DNA from: Welwitschia mirabilis
Taxonomy: Eukaryota; Gnetophyta; Gnetopsida; Welwitschiales
Direction of reading: 5' to 3'
NCBI GenBank assembly: GCA_051453625.1
Contig: JBOZIK010000001.1
Coordinates: 226,558,041-226,622,040, forward strand
Length of the DNA: 64,000 nt
The notes under the pieces were generated by a model. It searched no databases. It saw only the letters and a list, made by a program, of their open reading frames with translations, and was not told where the DNA came from. How positions within the stretch are numbered: the first letter of the stretch is position 1; each line of letters opens with the position of its first letter. Both the position numbers and the translations under genes were made by a program. Below, piece after piece: positions 38,771 through 52,458 of the stretch.

Positions 38771-40140
38771 AGCTTTAAAAGAATTTCTTTAAGAAGTGGC
38801 TTATCATCAATTTCATTAGCATACTTTCATCCATGATCTAAAGCATCCTCTATATTTTATAAGTTAAATATATTAAGGATTCTTACAAGTAAACAAAGCA
38901 CTATCTCAATGCATGAGACAATAAGTAGTCCAAAAATGAAATAGTATAGATAATAAAGGATACTTTCATTAGGAATCAACCTCCTCATTATAGATTCCAT
39001 GGAAACATCATCTATCATAAGCGCAACAAGGAAGGATACATCATAGAAACTACAATTCCAAAAATCAAAGTACTACTCCTTTCATATAGAACCAAGCTCA
39101 AGGATAATGATGTTAAAGTACCACTTGTGAAACACCTATATGTTGCTATATATATAGTTTTCTTTATAATTATTTTTATTTTTAGAACTACATAATCTTA
39201 CTTATTATTTTCTTATTAATTTATAGTAAATAGCAATTCCTACTATAAGTTTTTATCCTTCATTATTTCATAATTCAAATATCACCTTCCTCAATGAGTA
39301 TGAGTTCTCAATAGGAGTAGAAGAAGATAAACATTAGAATTAACTTTCATTAATCAATTCTATTAGCTTCATGTTCATCTAGAGGATGAATTCATAAGGG
39401 AAAGGGAGAGGAATTGGCTTCACATTTTATGCAAGAAGGTTTTAGATTTCATGGAACTTCATAGGTTATCAATTTAAGTAGAGATTCCAAGTCCCTATCT
39501 AGAGTACAATTCTACTAATTATTTAGAAGTTAAGGGTTAGATATACAAGATTAACAGAATATTATAAGATCATTTAAAGATTTTATATGAATATAAAACC
39601 ATTAAAAAGTAATCAATGCTAGTAAGCTAGCAAACTTTATACAAAAAGAGATTAAAAGAAATAAGAAATCACATTCTAAGGTAAAGATAATAAGAAGAGT
39701 TAATCAACAGAATTAAAAGATAGGAATAAGGGGATCAAGATAAGGGATTCTATGATCAAATACATTTTAGTTAAACCTTTAAAATTGGAGATCAACTATA
39801 GTATAAATCATAGAAAGAATTAACTTCATCTAGAAATGCATGTCATTCTATCAGAGATCTATAATAAAGAATAAAGTTTGAGATTACAAATTTGATTAAA
39901 ATAATATTTTGTTAAAGCCTAATCTTATTCTTGATATTTATCTTAAGTATACATTAAATACTCACAACAAGAAACTTTAAAATAAAATCATTAAAGAAGT
40001 ATTATCTAGATGAACACATAGGGATGTAAACAAATGCAGTCTCTCTATATTAAGTAATTGATTAGATTGAAGATGAGTAACCAAGTGATGTAGGCATAAG
40101 CAATCTATTTACTAAAGAGTTAATGATTGAGGGCGAGCTA
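38771..40140 (+). other. 3' internal region of element F, no pol found
   Basis: About 1.4 kb between the gag remnant and the PPT. I looked for FMDD/YVDD, D-S/T-G, HHCC and GIDF motifs on both strands and saw none. Partly open frames near 38960-39110 (KEGYIIETTIPKIKVLLLSY) are of unknown nature. Confidence 0.45.
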
Positions 40141-40159
40141 AGAAATTAAGGGAATAAAA
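40141..40159 (+). other. Polypurine-like tract of element F
   Basis: AGAAATTAAGGGAATAAAA stands directly before the TGTAATG start of the 3' LTR. The strand agrees with the PBS. Confidence 0.55.
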
Positions 40160-40582
40160 TGTAATGTTACAAAAATTTACTTTTAATTAAGTGATTTTTT
40201 GTTAAATGTAATTAAATCATAATTAGGATAACTGCTATTATAATGAAAGGGTGTAACCCTTGGATTTATAAGATTGTATTCCTTCATATTATTTATAAGT
40301 ATATGGTGTTAGGTAGGGATGGATAGACTAGATGTATCTAATCAATGAAAACATTAGCTGCTCCTCAAGGATCCTAGAAGAAGGGTTAGGATTTTATTCC
40401 ATGTCTTTACCCTTGACTACTAGTGATTGGAACAAAGTATAGACGAAAAACTGCTACTATTTTAATAACGAGATACTATGTTTCTATTTAATTGATGTGT
40501 TATCAAATTTGTTATTCTTTCATTTTTAATTTTCCTAATGAAGTGAAGGTTTAATCTTACTATAGTGATTTGTACCATTATA
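40160..40582 (+). repeat. 3' LTR of element F (423 bp)
   Basis: Starts TGTAATGTTAC and ends CATTATA, followed by GTACA. It aligns with 35280-35700 over its whole length with frequent substitutions, so the insertion is old. A TATA-like TTATTTATAAG is near 40286-40296. Confidence 0.85.
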
Positions 40583-40587
40583 GTACA
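40583..40587. repeat. Target-site duplication GTACA, right copy (element F)
   Basis: Identical to 35275-35279. Confidence 0.8.
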
Positions 40588-42156
40588 CATTTTAAATACT
40601 AAAAAATGTAGAAACAAAAAACTATAACTCTTTATCCTAATAGAGACCTATTAGAGATGAAGAATTTAAAGAAATCAATAAACCACATAAAACACGAGTG
40701 AAGGATATGGATAGGAAAATGATCTTAGATAAGAATAGTACTATATTTCCAAATTATAAAGGTTTTTAAAGCCTTTCATTACCTGCTTATGCTAGGTATT
40801 ATAAGTTGCATGTAGTTTGTTAGCTAAGTTTTTAACACTTTAAATTTTTATTTCTTTGAATTATTTTCACATGTATCCATAGTGATTAGCTATCTTAATA
40901 TGATATCTCTATGCTAAGGGCATTTTAACTTGATTTTTATATTCTTGTGTATACTTTATGTGAATTAATAAAATAACCTTACTTTTAGTATGTTTAAAAA
41001 GTTTAACTGTTAAAAAAACAAGTGTTAAACATGATATTTTTAGTCTTAAAATAAATAATTTACTAAACCTTAAGGGATTAAAATTGTTAATATTAAAGTG
41101 TAATTAGAAACCTATTTCTTGCATCTTTAAGTACTACTCAAGTCCTTACAAGACGTACTCTTCTTCATTATTATTATGTAAAAAATTACTCTTGCAGTCA
41201 TCATCCTTCTCAAGATAGTTCTTCTACTTTTAAAAATATTTGAGTTATACTATAAACATATAACCATATTCTTTTAAAATAATCATCCATAAAATTAAGA
41301 ATATGTAAGTTTCCTTGTAATTTTTTTAATTCAAAATTATCTATATACATTAGATTTTCCTAACTTCAATCTCTTTTTGAACCTACGATTACATTCTCAA
41401 GTGGAACCCACATAGACGTGCTCATAATGCATGCTTCACTCTTGAAATTCTTATTCTTGAGAACTCTAAGAACTCCTTATTAAGACATATGTTTTATATC
41501 TTTTTATCCATAGATTATTATTATTATAATATTACTATTTATTATATTTTAAATTTAAATTTATGTTATGATTCACGTTTACTAGAATATATATTTTTAT
41601 GATATTTTACAACTATATTTATATCTATTTACTTGTATCTAAAAGAAAAAATCACATATCCAATTTATAACTACATCAAAAGGTTTAGTGATCATGTTAT
41701 ATTAATTTAGTATATTAGCATGATGGAAATTTAGACTAAGGCTAATATTTGGATATGTTATTTCTACTACCCAATGAATCATACTTAAATGTTATGAAGT
41801 TTAAAAACTATCAACTAAAATAAGTATTTGTATTACAACCTCTTTAGCATTTTATTTTTTTCTTTGATATATTTTTTTATGTTTAAGTTAAAAATATTAT
41901 TTTATAATGGTCAACTATAAGAGACTTAACTCTTCAAAATAAGAAATGTATTAGTAAAAAATAGTACTAATTCTAGTTTCTTTCCTTAAATCTCAAGAAA
42001 TCCTTAGGATTTTAGAAAATAAAGAACTCCATGCTTAAAAAGAATTATAACCATAAGAGCTAAAGGAAAATGAAATATGAGGTTATCTTATAATGATAAC
42101 GACCTACTTATCTAAATCATTTATAATAAAAAACTGGCTAATAATATAGAGACAAT
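40588..42156. other. AT-rich stretch without recognised gene
   Basis: No clear domain. The right part may hold the degraded 3' end of the reverse-strand LINE whose RT lies at 42950-43880, but I could not read it. Confidence 0.45.
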
Positions 42157-42400
42157 AAAATTAAAATATGGAAACAATAATTTTATAATTCTAGATATAA
42201 TTCCATTTTAAATTTTTAGGATGTTTTTCTATTTATCAACAATTAAATTACAAAGAGATCAAATATGATGTTAGATAATAAAATTGAAATATAAAAATAA
42301 TAACTTTATAATTTTGGATATAATTTATTTTCTAATTTCTAGGATGTTTTTCTATTTATCAACAATTACATTATTATTAGATCAAACACAATGCTATTAT
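42157..42400 (+). repeat. Tandem duplication, two units of about 122 bp
   Basis: Units beginning near 42157 and 42279 share AATAATTTTATAATTCTAGATATAATT-type text and the block AGGATGTTTTTCTATTTATC, which is exact in both copies. The units differ at scattered positions. A 69-codon frame at 42284-42493 lies partly in the second unit and is probably chance. Confidence 0.8.
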
Positions 42401-42949
42401 CCTCTAACTAATCTTAAATTACACTCTTTTCAAAGTAGTTTAGGTAAAATTTTAACATCATTTAGAAGAACCGTATGCTTTATTTTCATTTAAAAAAATA
42501 ATCTCCTAAAATTTTCTTATGCATGATTAATGAAAAAATTACTGTTTATGGGGTTCTTCATTTCTATGAAAGTAGCATTATTTAGTAATTTTTTAATCAT
42601 ATTTTTAAAATCTATCTAGAAAATTAATTCTCTTCAATTATGCTAAGAAGGGGAAAGAAGGTTGTATCTTTAAACGAGTTCTTTTTTCTTTTTTCCCCAT
42701 CTAATTGAGTCCTTATTTAAAGGAAAAATTTGAAATGTGGCATACCCTTATGAATATTTGATATTATCTTTTCTTCTTATTTTACAAATTATTCTAAATT
42801 ATATATCCTTTAATTAAATGTGAATCTTAAAAAAAATGATTTGGATATTTATTTTTAATACCTAAACCCATGTTCCCTTCTTTATATATAACTATCAAAC
42901 TCTTATAGATAAGATAAAGATATTCATCTTATAAAGTTTTTCTAAATAG

Positions 42950-43880
42950 AAATTAGTTTTTATCTAGGATTTACATAAATAATTCTAATTTTTTGAATGA
43001 ATAAAATTTTTATCATTAGTGAGTTGTAATTTTAAAAAAAGTTAACTTTTTCATGGACTTGATAAATTTTGTAGGAATCCAAAGATAAGACATTAAATAA
43101 GTTCATTAAAACTAATTACCACTTCAAATGAATTCAGCTATTTTTACTAAAGAAAAAATTTTAACTTTACATTGATCTATAATTCTTTTTTCACTTTCCT
43201 TATAAAATTGAAAAAAATTGAATATTTTCCATATCAAATGTTAATAATATAGTTTGTAATTTCTTGCATTTCATAAATATACTTTTCATCCATGTTAAAA
43301 ATTATAAGCCATAACCATTTAAAGATTACTACTTATACAAAAAGATTCAAAAAAAATCCCAAAATATTCTAAATAATCCTAAAACTCTTTGTATCACTTT
43401 TATAAATTATAAAAGTATTATCCATATGTTGAACATAATTTAAATTAGAAATGTGTTTTAAAACTTCATAGAGTTATTCCTTTTAGTGCTATCAATGATT
43501 ACTCTAAAAATTCAACAATGAAAAGAAGGAAAAATAGTAATAAGTTATCATCTTTTTGAGTATCATGTTACTATTAAAATATCCATGTAAATCATCATTT
43601 ATTGTAATTGAAAGAGATGAAGAGTTATAATAAGATTTTAATAATTTTTACCATTTTGCAACATATTCAAATGTTTTAATAAACCAATATAAGAAACTAT
43701 TAATTCACTCTATCATATGCTTTACTCATATCTAAGTTAAATGCTACTTGAAATCTTTTCTATTTACTAGCTAAGTTCGAGATCTCATAAATAAATTTAT
43801 TTTATTTAAAATTATTTATTTTTGACTAAAGGAAAAACTCAATTTTTAAAATCATAAGATCACGCTTTGATTGTTCACGA
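42950..43880 (-). pseudogene. LINE (L1-type) reverse transcriptase fragment
   Basis: On the minus strand near 43710-43750 the sequence reads VAFNLDMSKAYDRVN, matching the conserved 'KLDMSKAYDRVEW' block of plant L1 RT. Upstream of it (43760-43880) are short pieces that fit the preceding RT segment in several frames. Downstream, near 43410-43450, YVQHMDNTFII stands where the family has 'FADDTLIF', so the catalytic pair is changed. Stops and frameshifts are abundant. I could not find the endonuclease domain, the 3' end, a poly-A tail or target duplications. The element encodes the enzyme for target-primed reverse transcription; this copy is dead. Confidence 0.6.
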
Positions 43881-46800
43881 GAATAAATGTGTACTTAATA
43901 TAATAATTTGACATAAAAAAGGAAAATCTATTGTAAATAGTTTAAATCAAAGCATAAAGAAATATCTTGGATCAAATTACATATATAGTAAAAGCATGTG
44001 AGTATTAAACCAATAGAACACTTGACAACAATTTGTATAAAATAATTAATATTTTCTTATCAAACTATCACTTTATATGATAAAATAACTATTTCTCTTA
44101 AGTGAAATACAAGCAATTAAAACACATAACTTAAAATTACCATGAAGATTTACATGTGTAAAAGAATAATTTCATAAGACATAAAAAAAAGTACAATAAA
44201 ATAAAAAATAGATATTTTCTTAAAAACATTTACCATGATTCTAAAGATCATTTATAACTCAAATGAATGAACAAGAGAATTTAAACAGTTAAATCTACCA
44301 AAGTCATTTTCATATAAAGATAATCCTCCTTGAAAATTTCATTACTTGAAATTATATAATATGGATGTAATTAATTAGTTCAAGCATCTCATCACATTCT
44401 ATAAAAAATTTACAAAAGCTTAGAATTAGAAGATAGAACTTGAAAAATAAGGTGTTTTAAATTGACACAGTAAATTGTTTGACTTAAATAACATTTTTAC
44501 TAAATTTTAATATAATTAACTTGAAAGATAACTATTTACTTATTGTGAAATGAGTTACAATAGTAATGAAATATCTAAAATAGATTCTAAGTCAATAATT
44601 AATTGATAAAAACCAACATACAAATGTTTATTAGATCAAAGTAACACTTAGTCAAGTTTAAGCTATTTTAACTAATGAAAAGAGAAAAAATAAAGAAAAG
44701 AGAGAGAAAAGGGACAAATAAAATTTAGAAGAAGGGACTTATAAATTATTAAAACCTTTAAAGTACTCAAAATATTTCCTAAAACAAATTTCTAGAACTA
44801 AATATTTAAGATTAAGTACAATTAATAAAAATCAATAGAAACAATTCATCTAGAAAAAATTACAAAAATTATAGTTAACTCTACTTTGATGAAGAATGTT
44901 CAAAGAATTATGAACTTTAGAAATAATGGATTTTATATTTTAAATGTACTCAAAAAATTTCTAAAGACACATCAATAATGATAGATATATTCACTATGCA
45001 AAAATAAGTAAATTAAAATTTCATAATTCAAAAAATTTTCTATGTAAAACTGTAATCATAAATGGCCATAAAAGAGGTTTTAGAGGCTGATTTAGGATTC
45101 TAACAAAATTTACTAGAAAAATATTAGAACCATTAGAGTTTTATAAAAAAGTGTTATGATTAAAACAAGCATCAAAATTCACTAGTCCACTTCAAGTTTG
45201 AGAAGAAGAAAAAGAAGAGAGAAGAATTAACACCAAAATAGGTAATTTTGAATTTATATAAATGTAATTATTATATCTAAAAATTAATCTACTACTTTTG
45301 GAAAGGAAAAATAAAAAATAATCATCATTTGCTTAGGAAAAAAGGTGGAATCATGAGAAAATGAACTAGAAGAATGAGAAGACTAGAGGAAAGAAGAGAG
45401 AAGAAGAATAAAAAACATGATTTATTTGAGATGAAGTGACCATCCATGAAAAATTACAATATTTTAGGATAGGTACTAAATGCAGAAAAATCCAATTAGT
45501 GCTAACTATGTAACATGCAATAAGAAGTCTAATCAAATTGAAATAGTGACATGATAAAGATGCATAAATCAAGTAATCAAAATCATAAAAAAATAAGGAA
45601 AATAGTACTTATTGGTTTTAGATAAAATCATAACCTTTTTTATTAGTTTTAAATCTAATTTCTTATAAGATTTGATGCCTTATCCTCCTCTACACTACTC
45701 ATTCATGTGCATCCATGCAATGCCCTCTGGACTGATGAAAATGGGAGAAAAGGTAATGGAAAATGGGATATAAGAGGATGAAAATGGATGTATTTTATAG
45801 AAATAGATGAGAATGAAAAATTTAAAATCCTTTTAGAGCTGATATAGAGAGAAGATCAACTTGGAAGTGAAGAAATATGAGAGAAATTAAGTAGAAAATC
45901 TCTTCTGATGCTTGAGAATGGATTGAATCACATTAAAATGGTATTAAATTTGGTATAATAACATTTTGATATGAGTTTTGAGCATTGAAGAATTCCTTAT
46001 AGGTGCACTTAGTTTTGTTTTACGCTTATGAGTTGTTAAACTGATCTCATTTCCACATGTTAATCATGCCATATTTGTGCAACTATCATATGGCACTACA
46101 ATTCCATTTTACTCATGAAATAAATACTACAACACCACAATTAGTTTGAAAAATAACTATCTAAACTCCCAAAAATTAATTTTATCCATGTTGATCTCTT
46201 ATATCTTATAATATATGAAAACATCAGTTTTAATTCAAAATGACTAGCAATGTACAAAGTATAGCTTTTAGAACATAATTTTACAAGGTACTAATATCTT
46301 AAAAGGATTTAGTTTATCTAATGCCATGCATATAGTATTAGAATGAACTAAAATCATCACATTAACAAGTGGATGAGATATGATGATGGAAAATAGACTA
46401 TGAATCCTTTATAAAGTTGCTAGGTTAAATTAGTCTTTGATGATTTGCATTTTCATTATCGATCTTAATTTTTTAATCATAATCATTATGAATATCCTAA
46501 ATTTAGATCATACTGCATTGTTTTAAGCTCATTGGGTGTCTGCAGTTGCTGTCACCTAAAAAGGGCAAACATACCTTTATATGCAGTATTATAGTTCAAA
46601 AAGTAATATAAAGTAATCAATATTAATACCTTATCTTATTAAAATGCATCCTCATCAATTTCGTTTACAAGTCATTCTTATGAATTTAAGATTAAAATTA
46701 AAATAGTTTATTTCAATATTTTTACAAACATTTTTAACATAACTTTACATAATATTATTTACTTAAAATGTGCTATATTATTTGGATTTATTCTTTTTAT

Positions 46801-49800
46801 AATTAAAGTTATCTAGGAAAAAGAAAAGATCTTTAAAATTTATCTAGGATATCAAAATTTTAAAAAGGTAACTAATATGTCATCTTTAATAATATCCTAA
46901 TAATTTTGAAAAAACTTAATGGGGAAATAAGCTAGACTTGGAGCTGAGAATTCTTAATCTTGGTTTTAAATAAATCTTTCTTTAATATTCTTAAAAGTAA
47001 GGTCTTTTTTAATAAGTCACAATTCAATATATTCAAAATGTCTACTTATAGGAGAAATTATCTTATCATTATTATCTATATTCACTTGTTTGAAATTCAC
47101 TAATAAATTATTATAATATTCTACTACAATTTTTTAATATTATTATTATAATAAGCACATTAATTTTTCTCATCTTTAAGATAAGGGATTAGACTAGATC
47201 TTTTTTTCCCTCTCATAATATTTTATTAAAATTATTTCTTCTTATTAGTATCATAAATATGTTAATTTTTGTCATCTTAAAAAAAACTTAGAATTTTGAT
47301 ATCCTTTGTTAACTTACTAATTTTCTTTTACTTTTAGAACTAGGAAGAACACTTTCATATTTATAAATATTGCAAATTAATTGTCTTTCTTTGTTATCTA
47401 TCATATTTCTAGCCTTTTTTTAATTTCCCTTTCTTTCAAGAAGGTGTTGAATTTGATGAATTAAGATTTTTTTTGATTTTTACATTTTAAAACATAAAAA
47501 CTACTTTAGAATTTCATATAGCTCTAGACATTTGTAACTTCTATTATAAATGGAGTTTCTTCAAGTCCTTAACTTTTGTAATTTTTTTCTTTTTTATTTT
47601 TTCTTTTAAATAATAAAAATAAAATTGGCCATTCATCTATTTGAAAATATAGTTTTTCTTTTGATGAATATGAGCTTGAAGAATAGTTAACTAATTATAT
47701 GAATTAATGTAAATAATATTTTAAAACTAAGATTTTGAAAAAGTCAAAAAGAAATACTAATTCACAGGTAATATGAACAAATTTGTAAGAATTAAATTTA
47801 AACTAGATTGTCTATTACTTCAAGTATATTTATAAATTTTTATGAGAGCATTTATCAAACCACAATCATATATACCTCTTTTTTTGGGAAATTAAAAATT
47901 CCCATCTTGTTTTTTACGTTCATGAAAATTAGCATTAATGTTATTATTGACCAAAATAGAATCAAAAATATTAAAATTTTTAATGTAAGACTTCTTAAAT
48001 TAGTTTATTTTCTATATACATGATGAAACTAATGAAACATTTAACATATATATTATATAATCAGTACTATATTTATTATGTCAAAGCCTAACAAGGAATT
48101 CATAATAATCAAATGCCATTTTTTTTATTAAAATTGATTCTCAAAAAGGGAAAAAATAATATTAGGAAGAGTTATTTGAAAGAATTTTATCACTTATGGA
48201 AGTTGAGGATTTTGTTTTACAAATGAAAATAATATTAAAATTTTAAGGGTGTAAAATCTGAACAAATTATAACATCCCTTTTACTTCCAGCTAAATATCT
48301 TGATCATGGCATAAAGATATCATTTCCTTATGCGTAATGTTAATTTCCACTTTTTTACCTCTTGTAATCCTAACAAAGTAATCTTAACTTATGATTCTTT
48401 TTTCAGTTGTATCTTTGCATGATAGACTTTTATAAAGATATTAACAATCTTTTCTTTATTTTTCTTTCTTCTCTATAGATTCTAAACAAAATTTTTGTTT
48501 AGTAATTATATCGTACCCCTCAAATACAAGTCTGATGCTTAAAACTAAGAAGAGAATATTCATTCATGTCCTTGTAAGAAAGGGATGAATAAGAACCTTA
48601 CCCTTCTTCCAATGGTATGTTGAATCTTTTCAATTTTAGTATTAGTTTTTACTAATTTTCATAAGAGAATAAAGAAATAAGTTTTATACACCAATGTAAA
48701 TAAAATGTAGACATGGTAAGTATGCATCTTTAAAAAAGCAAAGAGAGTACCACTAATAGAATTCCCCAGATCAAAATATTCATAGTTTTTACCTTTGAAT
48801 TTTCTTAATGAGTAGGAATGAATAAAAAGAATGCAAGAGGCTACCTTAAGAGAGAATACAAAATAAGGATTCATAACAACACTATTATCCATTTAAAGAA
48901 TATCCATCCTTATACAAGAATAATAAAAATCCAAAAATACATGGCCAAAAAAAAATTTGTATCATCATTCCTTTTTCATCCTTCAACATGGTAGATAATG
49001 GAGATATAGATATTAAAAGAATAATCAAAATAAATTTTAAAAGTCATAAAAGAACTCAAATAAATGGCATAGATAAAAACCTTTATAACCTTATCCTAAA
49101 GAAAATCCTTATAAGTAATAAGTTATACATACATAACAAAGCAAGGATTAATAAATTTTAAAGTAGAAATACCATGGAGATGGACATCTAATTTCTTACT
49201 AATGATGAAATCATTAATCTAGCTATTGAAAAAGTATTTAAAATTTGAGTTCATATTTCTCTAAATAATGCTTTCATCTACTCATCCTAAAGGTAACTTG
49301 AATATTTTTAGTAGTGAAAAGGATAATCATCTATAAGATGAGAAATGATTTTTTCTTGGGAGTTATAGGAGGTATAAATGTATTTAAGAAGTAGAAATTA
49401 TACAATGATGGATGTATAAGAAAGGAAGGCCATAAAGGTTAAGGACATTCAAGGAAAAAATCTAGGAGAAACCCTCTTTAGCATCATGATTTTAAATTTC
49501 CACATATGTAATTCTAATATTGCTAGAATTCTAAAAGATGATAGGACATAAGTGTGAAGGCATCAAGGATGATACAAAGACTCTAAAAATTTTGAAAAAG
49601 ATGAAACAATATGCAAGATATGATAAAATAATTAGAACTTATCAAAAAAGGAAGAAAATACTAAGAAAAACAAATATAAAAGAATAAATATAGGGTTCAT
49701 ACCTATTAGACACATGTGGAATGTGTGTAAAATGGAGAAGCATGTTTCTTATTTATAGAGAAAAACTTAAGATCATATTTACTCTTTTTTTTTTTTAGTA

Positions 49801-52458
49801 CATGAACTAGATTTAAAAATAGGTAAGAACCTAGTATAATTATGTCCATAGGAATAATTTTAATTAGTTAATCAGAATTTATATAATATTTTATTTAATT
49901 AAAAATTATAAACAGAGGAAGGTAAAAAGAAGAGAGTTGAGAATTTGGTTCTGAAACTTAATTTAGAAAGTGGAAGGTAAGAAAGCTCTAAGTTTTTACC
50001 TAACTTGTCCTTTTGCAATTCTTCACTTTAATCATATGCTGCACTGCCCTAAATCACACTTCAAACTATTAAGAATGATTACTTAGATCATGGTGACATA
50101 ATATCATTCATCATATGAAGATTCGTGAAGTTAATTTCTACTTGATCCTTTACAACCTTGAAATAAAAATGGAAAGAAAGGATTCTATATACTCAAAATC
50201 CATGAAATTAATAAGTCTTAGACTAAATGATTATATAATTCACTCAAATGATAATAGAACTTAATAGTTATGTCATTACTTAAGCATTACTAATAGAAAG
50301 ACATTTGTAACTAACAATCAAAAGAAAAACAACTCTTACATATTAAATTAAATAAAGGCACGTTATAATAGAGATTAAAAAAAGTTGAAAGAACTCCTTA
50401 AGTTATCCTTCAAAGCGAGCTTACTCCCCAAAGAAGTTCTTAGAATGCCATTGCAACTTAACACTCTAAATATTCTATGCTTTTGCTAAAATGAAGAATG
50501 TTATAATAAAGGGCTTACAAGCCTTTTATAGGTAAGGACGGAGGTGGGGAGTGATTATAAGCCTTTGACTTATAGTATTAGGTGAGTGGTTATAAATTAT
50601 GAAATGTAGCATTAGGTAGGACATTGTTCATCTTTTATTAGGTCGAGATCATTATGATAAGGCTAACACTTGGCTTCTTAATGTTGTTATTTTTTTAACC
50701 ATTATCATTATCATGTGTCTCCACCATCATCCTACATAGCATTATCACATGTCGTTATTGTGTGTTATTGTCATCACTGTCATATGTCATCAAATATACA
50801 ATTTATCTTTGATGTGCACTATGTTTAAGTTCATAACTACATTCAACCCAATTTTACATGATAATTCAAGAACATGATTTTTTATGTGAGTAATCTACAC
50901 AGTGGCATTAGCATTATAGAAAATGTCATTAAAAAATAATAATTTTGTAATTATTAAGGAAAAGTAATATAAGACATTTTTTTATGATAAATTAGTTATA
51001 CTAATTTCTTTCATTAAGATAAAGTGGTTAATTAACTTGACTAAAATGTGAATTTTTACATGTTAAACACATCCTTTAACTAGACTTTTACTAGAATCTT
51101 AGAAAAAAATTGATAACAAAATGTTTAATCATGGAAAAATTGTCTAAGTCAAAGTGATCAAGTGTAAAAATGATATTACTTTAAAAAATTTATAACTAAT
51201 TTTTTATAGCTAAGGCATTAGAAAAATTTGATAAAAAATGATATAAAAATTATATGTCATACTTCTTAACCAAAACTAAACTTTATCCTCAAAGTTTTAT
51301 GATAGAATGTATTGGAAGCATTTGAGAACATAGCCATAGAAATATTTTGATAAGTCTTTTTATTAAAAATAATGCAAATCAATTCAACTAAGCTCCAAAA
51401 ATAAAAAGATTAACTAATGCAGAATAATCATTTTATTAAATCTAAGTGATAACTCAATCAATAAAAATGTTGTATGCCTTATTAAGTTTATTTCTCATGA
51501 AATAGGGGTGAAATAAGTGATGGAGATGGAAAAGGAAAATATGTCAAAGTACATAATCATGAAGTTGTTGAACAGATGAGAAAACCTACCTTAATTAATG
51601 GTCCTTATTATGTTTTTTATTTTTATTACATCTCTATGTTAATTAAGTGTAGTCTTTACTGAGTAATTTATAAGAATATAAGAAATCATAGCAAATGAAA
51701 TTTAAAAGATAATAAAACACAAAAGGTCTTCAATTATCATCTTTTCCTTTTCTTTTTTCATTTCTACCAACATATGTATCCATTATTTTAAGTCTTTAAA
51801 TCACATTGATCATCTAATGTTATGAAATTTTCTTCCAATTGAATAAGCATGTTATTTCATAAAGAAATCAGTGTTGCATTATCAATGAACATCTATATAT
51901 CCAATGTAGTTGATTATGTCATAATTAGATCATTAGAGATATTTTACTAGTGAGTGCTCATATCTCCAAAATATTATTTTTCTTTTGTTATTTTTCATGT
52001 TCATTTTTATGCACATTTAAAGGGATTATTATCTAGTTATCTTAATTAAGAAAAATCTTGTCCCCATCAAAAGGTTTAAACATAAATAACATGCTATGAG
52101 ATTATATTCCACTTTTTTTAGCCATGTTTTATCAAAATTAAAGACCTCAAGACATAGTAACTTTAACAATTCAGCATAGGATGAGAATAACTCTTCCTTA
52201 CAAACCCATTATTGAACTTCATCATAGTTATTATTTAGGTGATAAAGAGATCCTTATAAGAGCCATTAATCTAGGTCTATAATTATTATAAATTCATAAT
52301 TTAACATCTAATATGAATGATTTGTGTACTTAATTAGATGGTTTTAAAATGGATTTGATGTACAAAAAGTCTTAATGAGATGATGGAATGAGTAATAATG
52401 TTTGAAGTATTCATGTGAAAATCATTATTAGGTAAAACTTGGTCTATGTAATGACAGT
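43881..52458. other. 8.6 kb without recognised gene
   Basis: AT-rich DNA with many purine- or pyrimidine-rich patches. No RT, integrase, gag, host domain or RNA gene was recognised. Open frames at 45366-45572, 47808-48023 and 48659-48892 are low-complexity and not supported. 50490-50660 has repeated TTATAAGCC/ATTAGGTGAG text faintly like the LTR of F, and 50690-50800 a run of CATTATCAT/GTGTC words. A minus-strand TATA-like CTCTATAAATAAG at 49748-49760 resembles the gypsy LTR boxes, but no LTR ends were found there. Confidence 0.5.

Larger units (their letters stand above)
35280..40582 (+). mobile_element. Non-autonomous LTR retrotransposon F with internal repeat array
   Basis: A 5.3-kb unit on the plus strand: LTR 35280-35700, PBS 35703-35714, a 1.2-kb array of short repeats (36755-37990), a gag-like remnant (38480-38770), PPT-like purines at 40141-40159 and LTR 40160-40582. 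It is flanked by GTACA on both sides. I find no protease, RT or integrase motif on either strand, so the element looks like a deletion derivative or a large non-autonomous (LARD-like) type that would depend on enzymes of another copy. The iMet-type PBS occurs in both Ty1/copia and chromovirus-type gypsy elements; the gag remnant favours gypsy. Confidence 0.8.

Noticed and set aside
47280-48560. Possible LINE endonuclease domain on the minus strand
   Set aside because: Matches were too short and in shifting frames, and the distance to the RT at 43.7 kb is too large for one L1 unit.
50490-50660. Possible LTR related to element F
   Set aside because: Only short TTATAAGCC and ATTAGGTGAG words match; no TG/CA ends, PBS or second copy.
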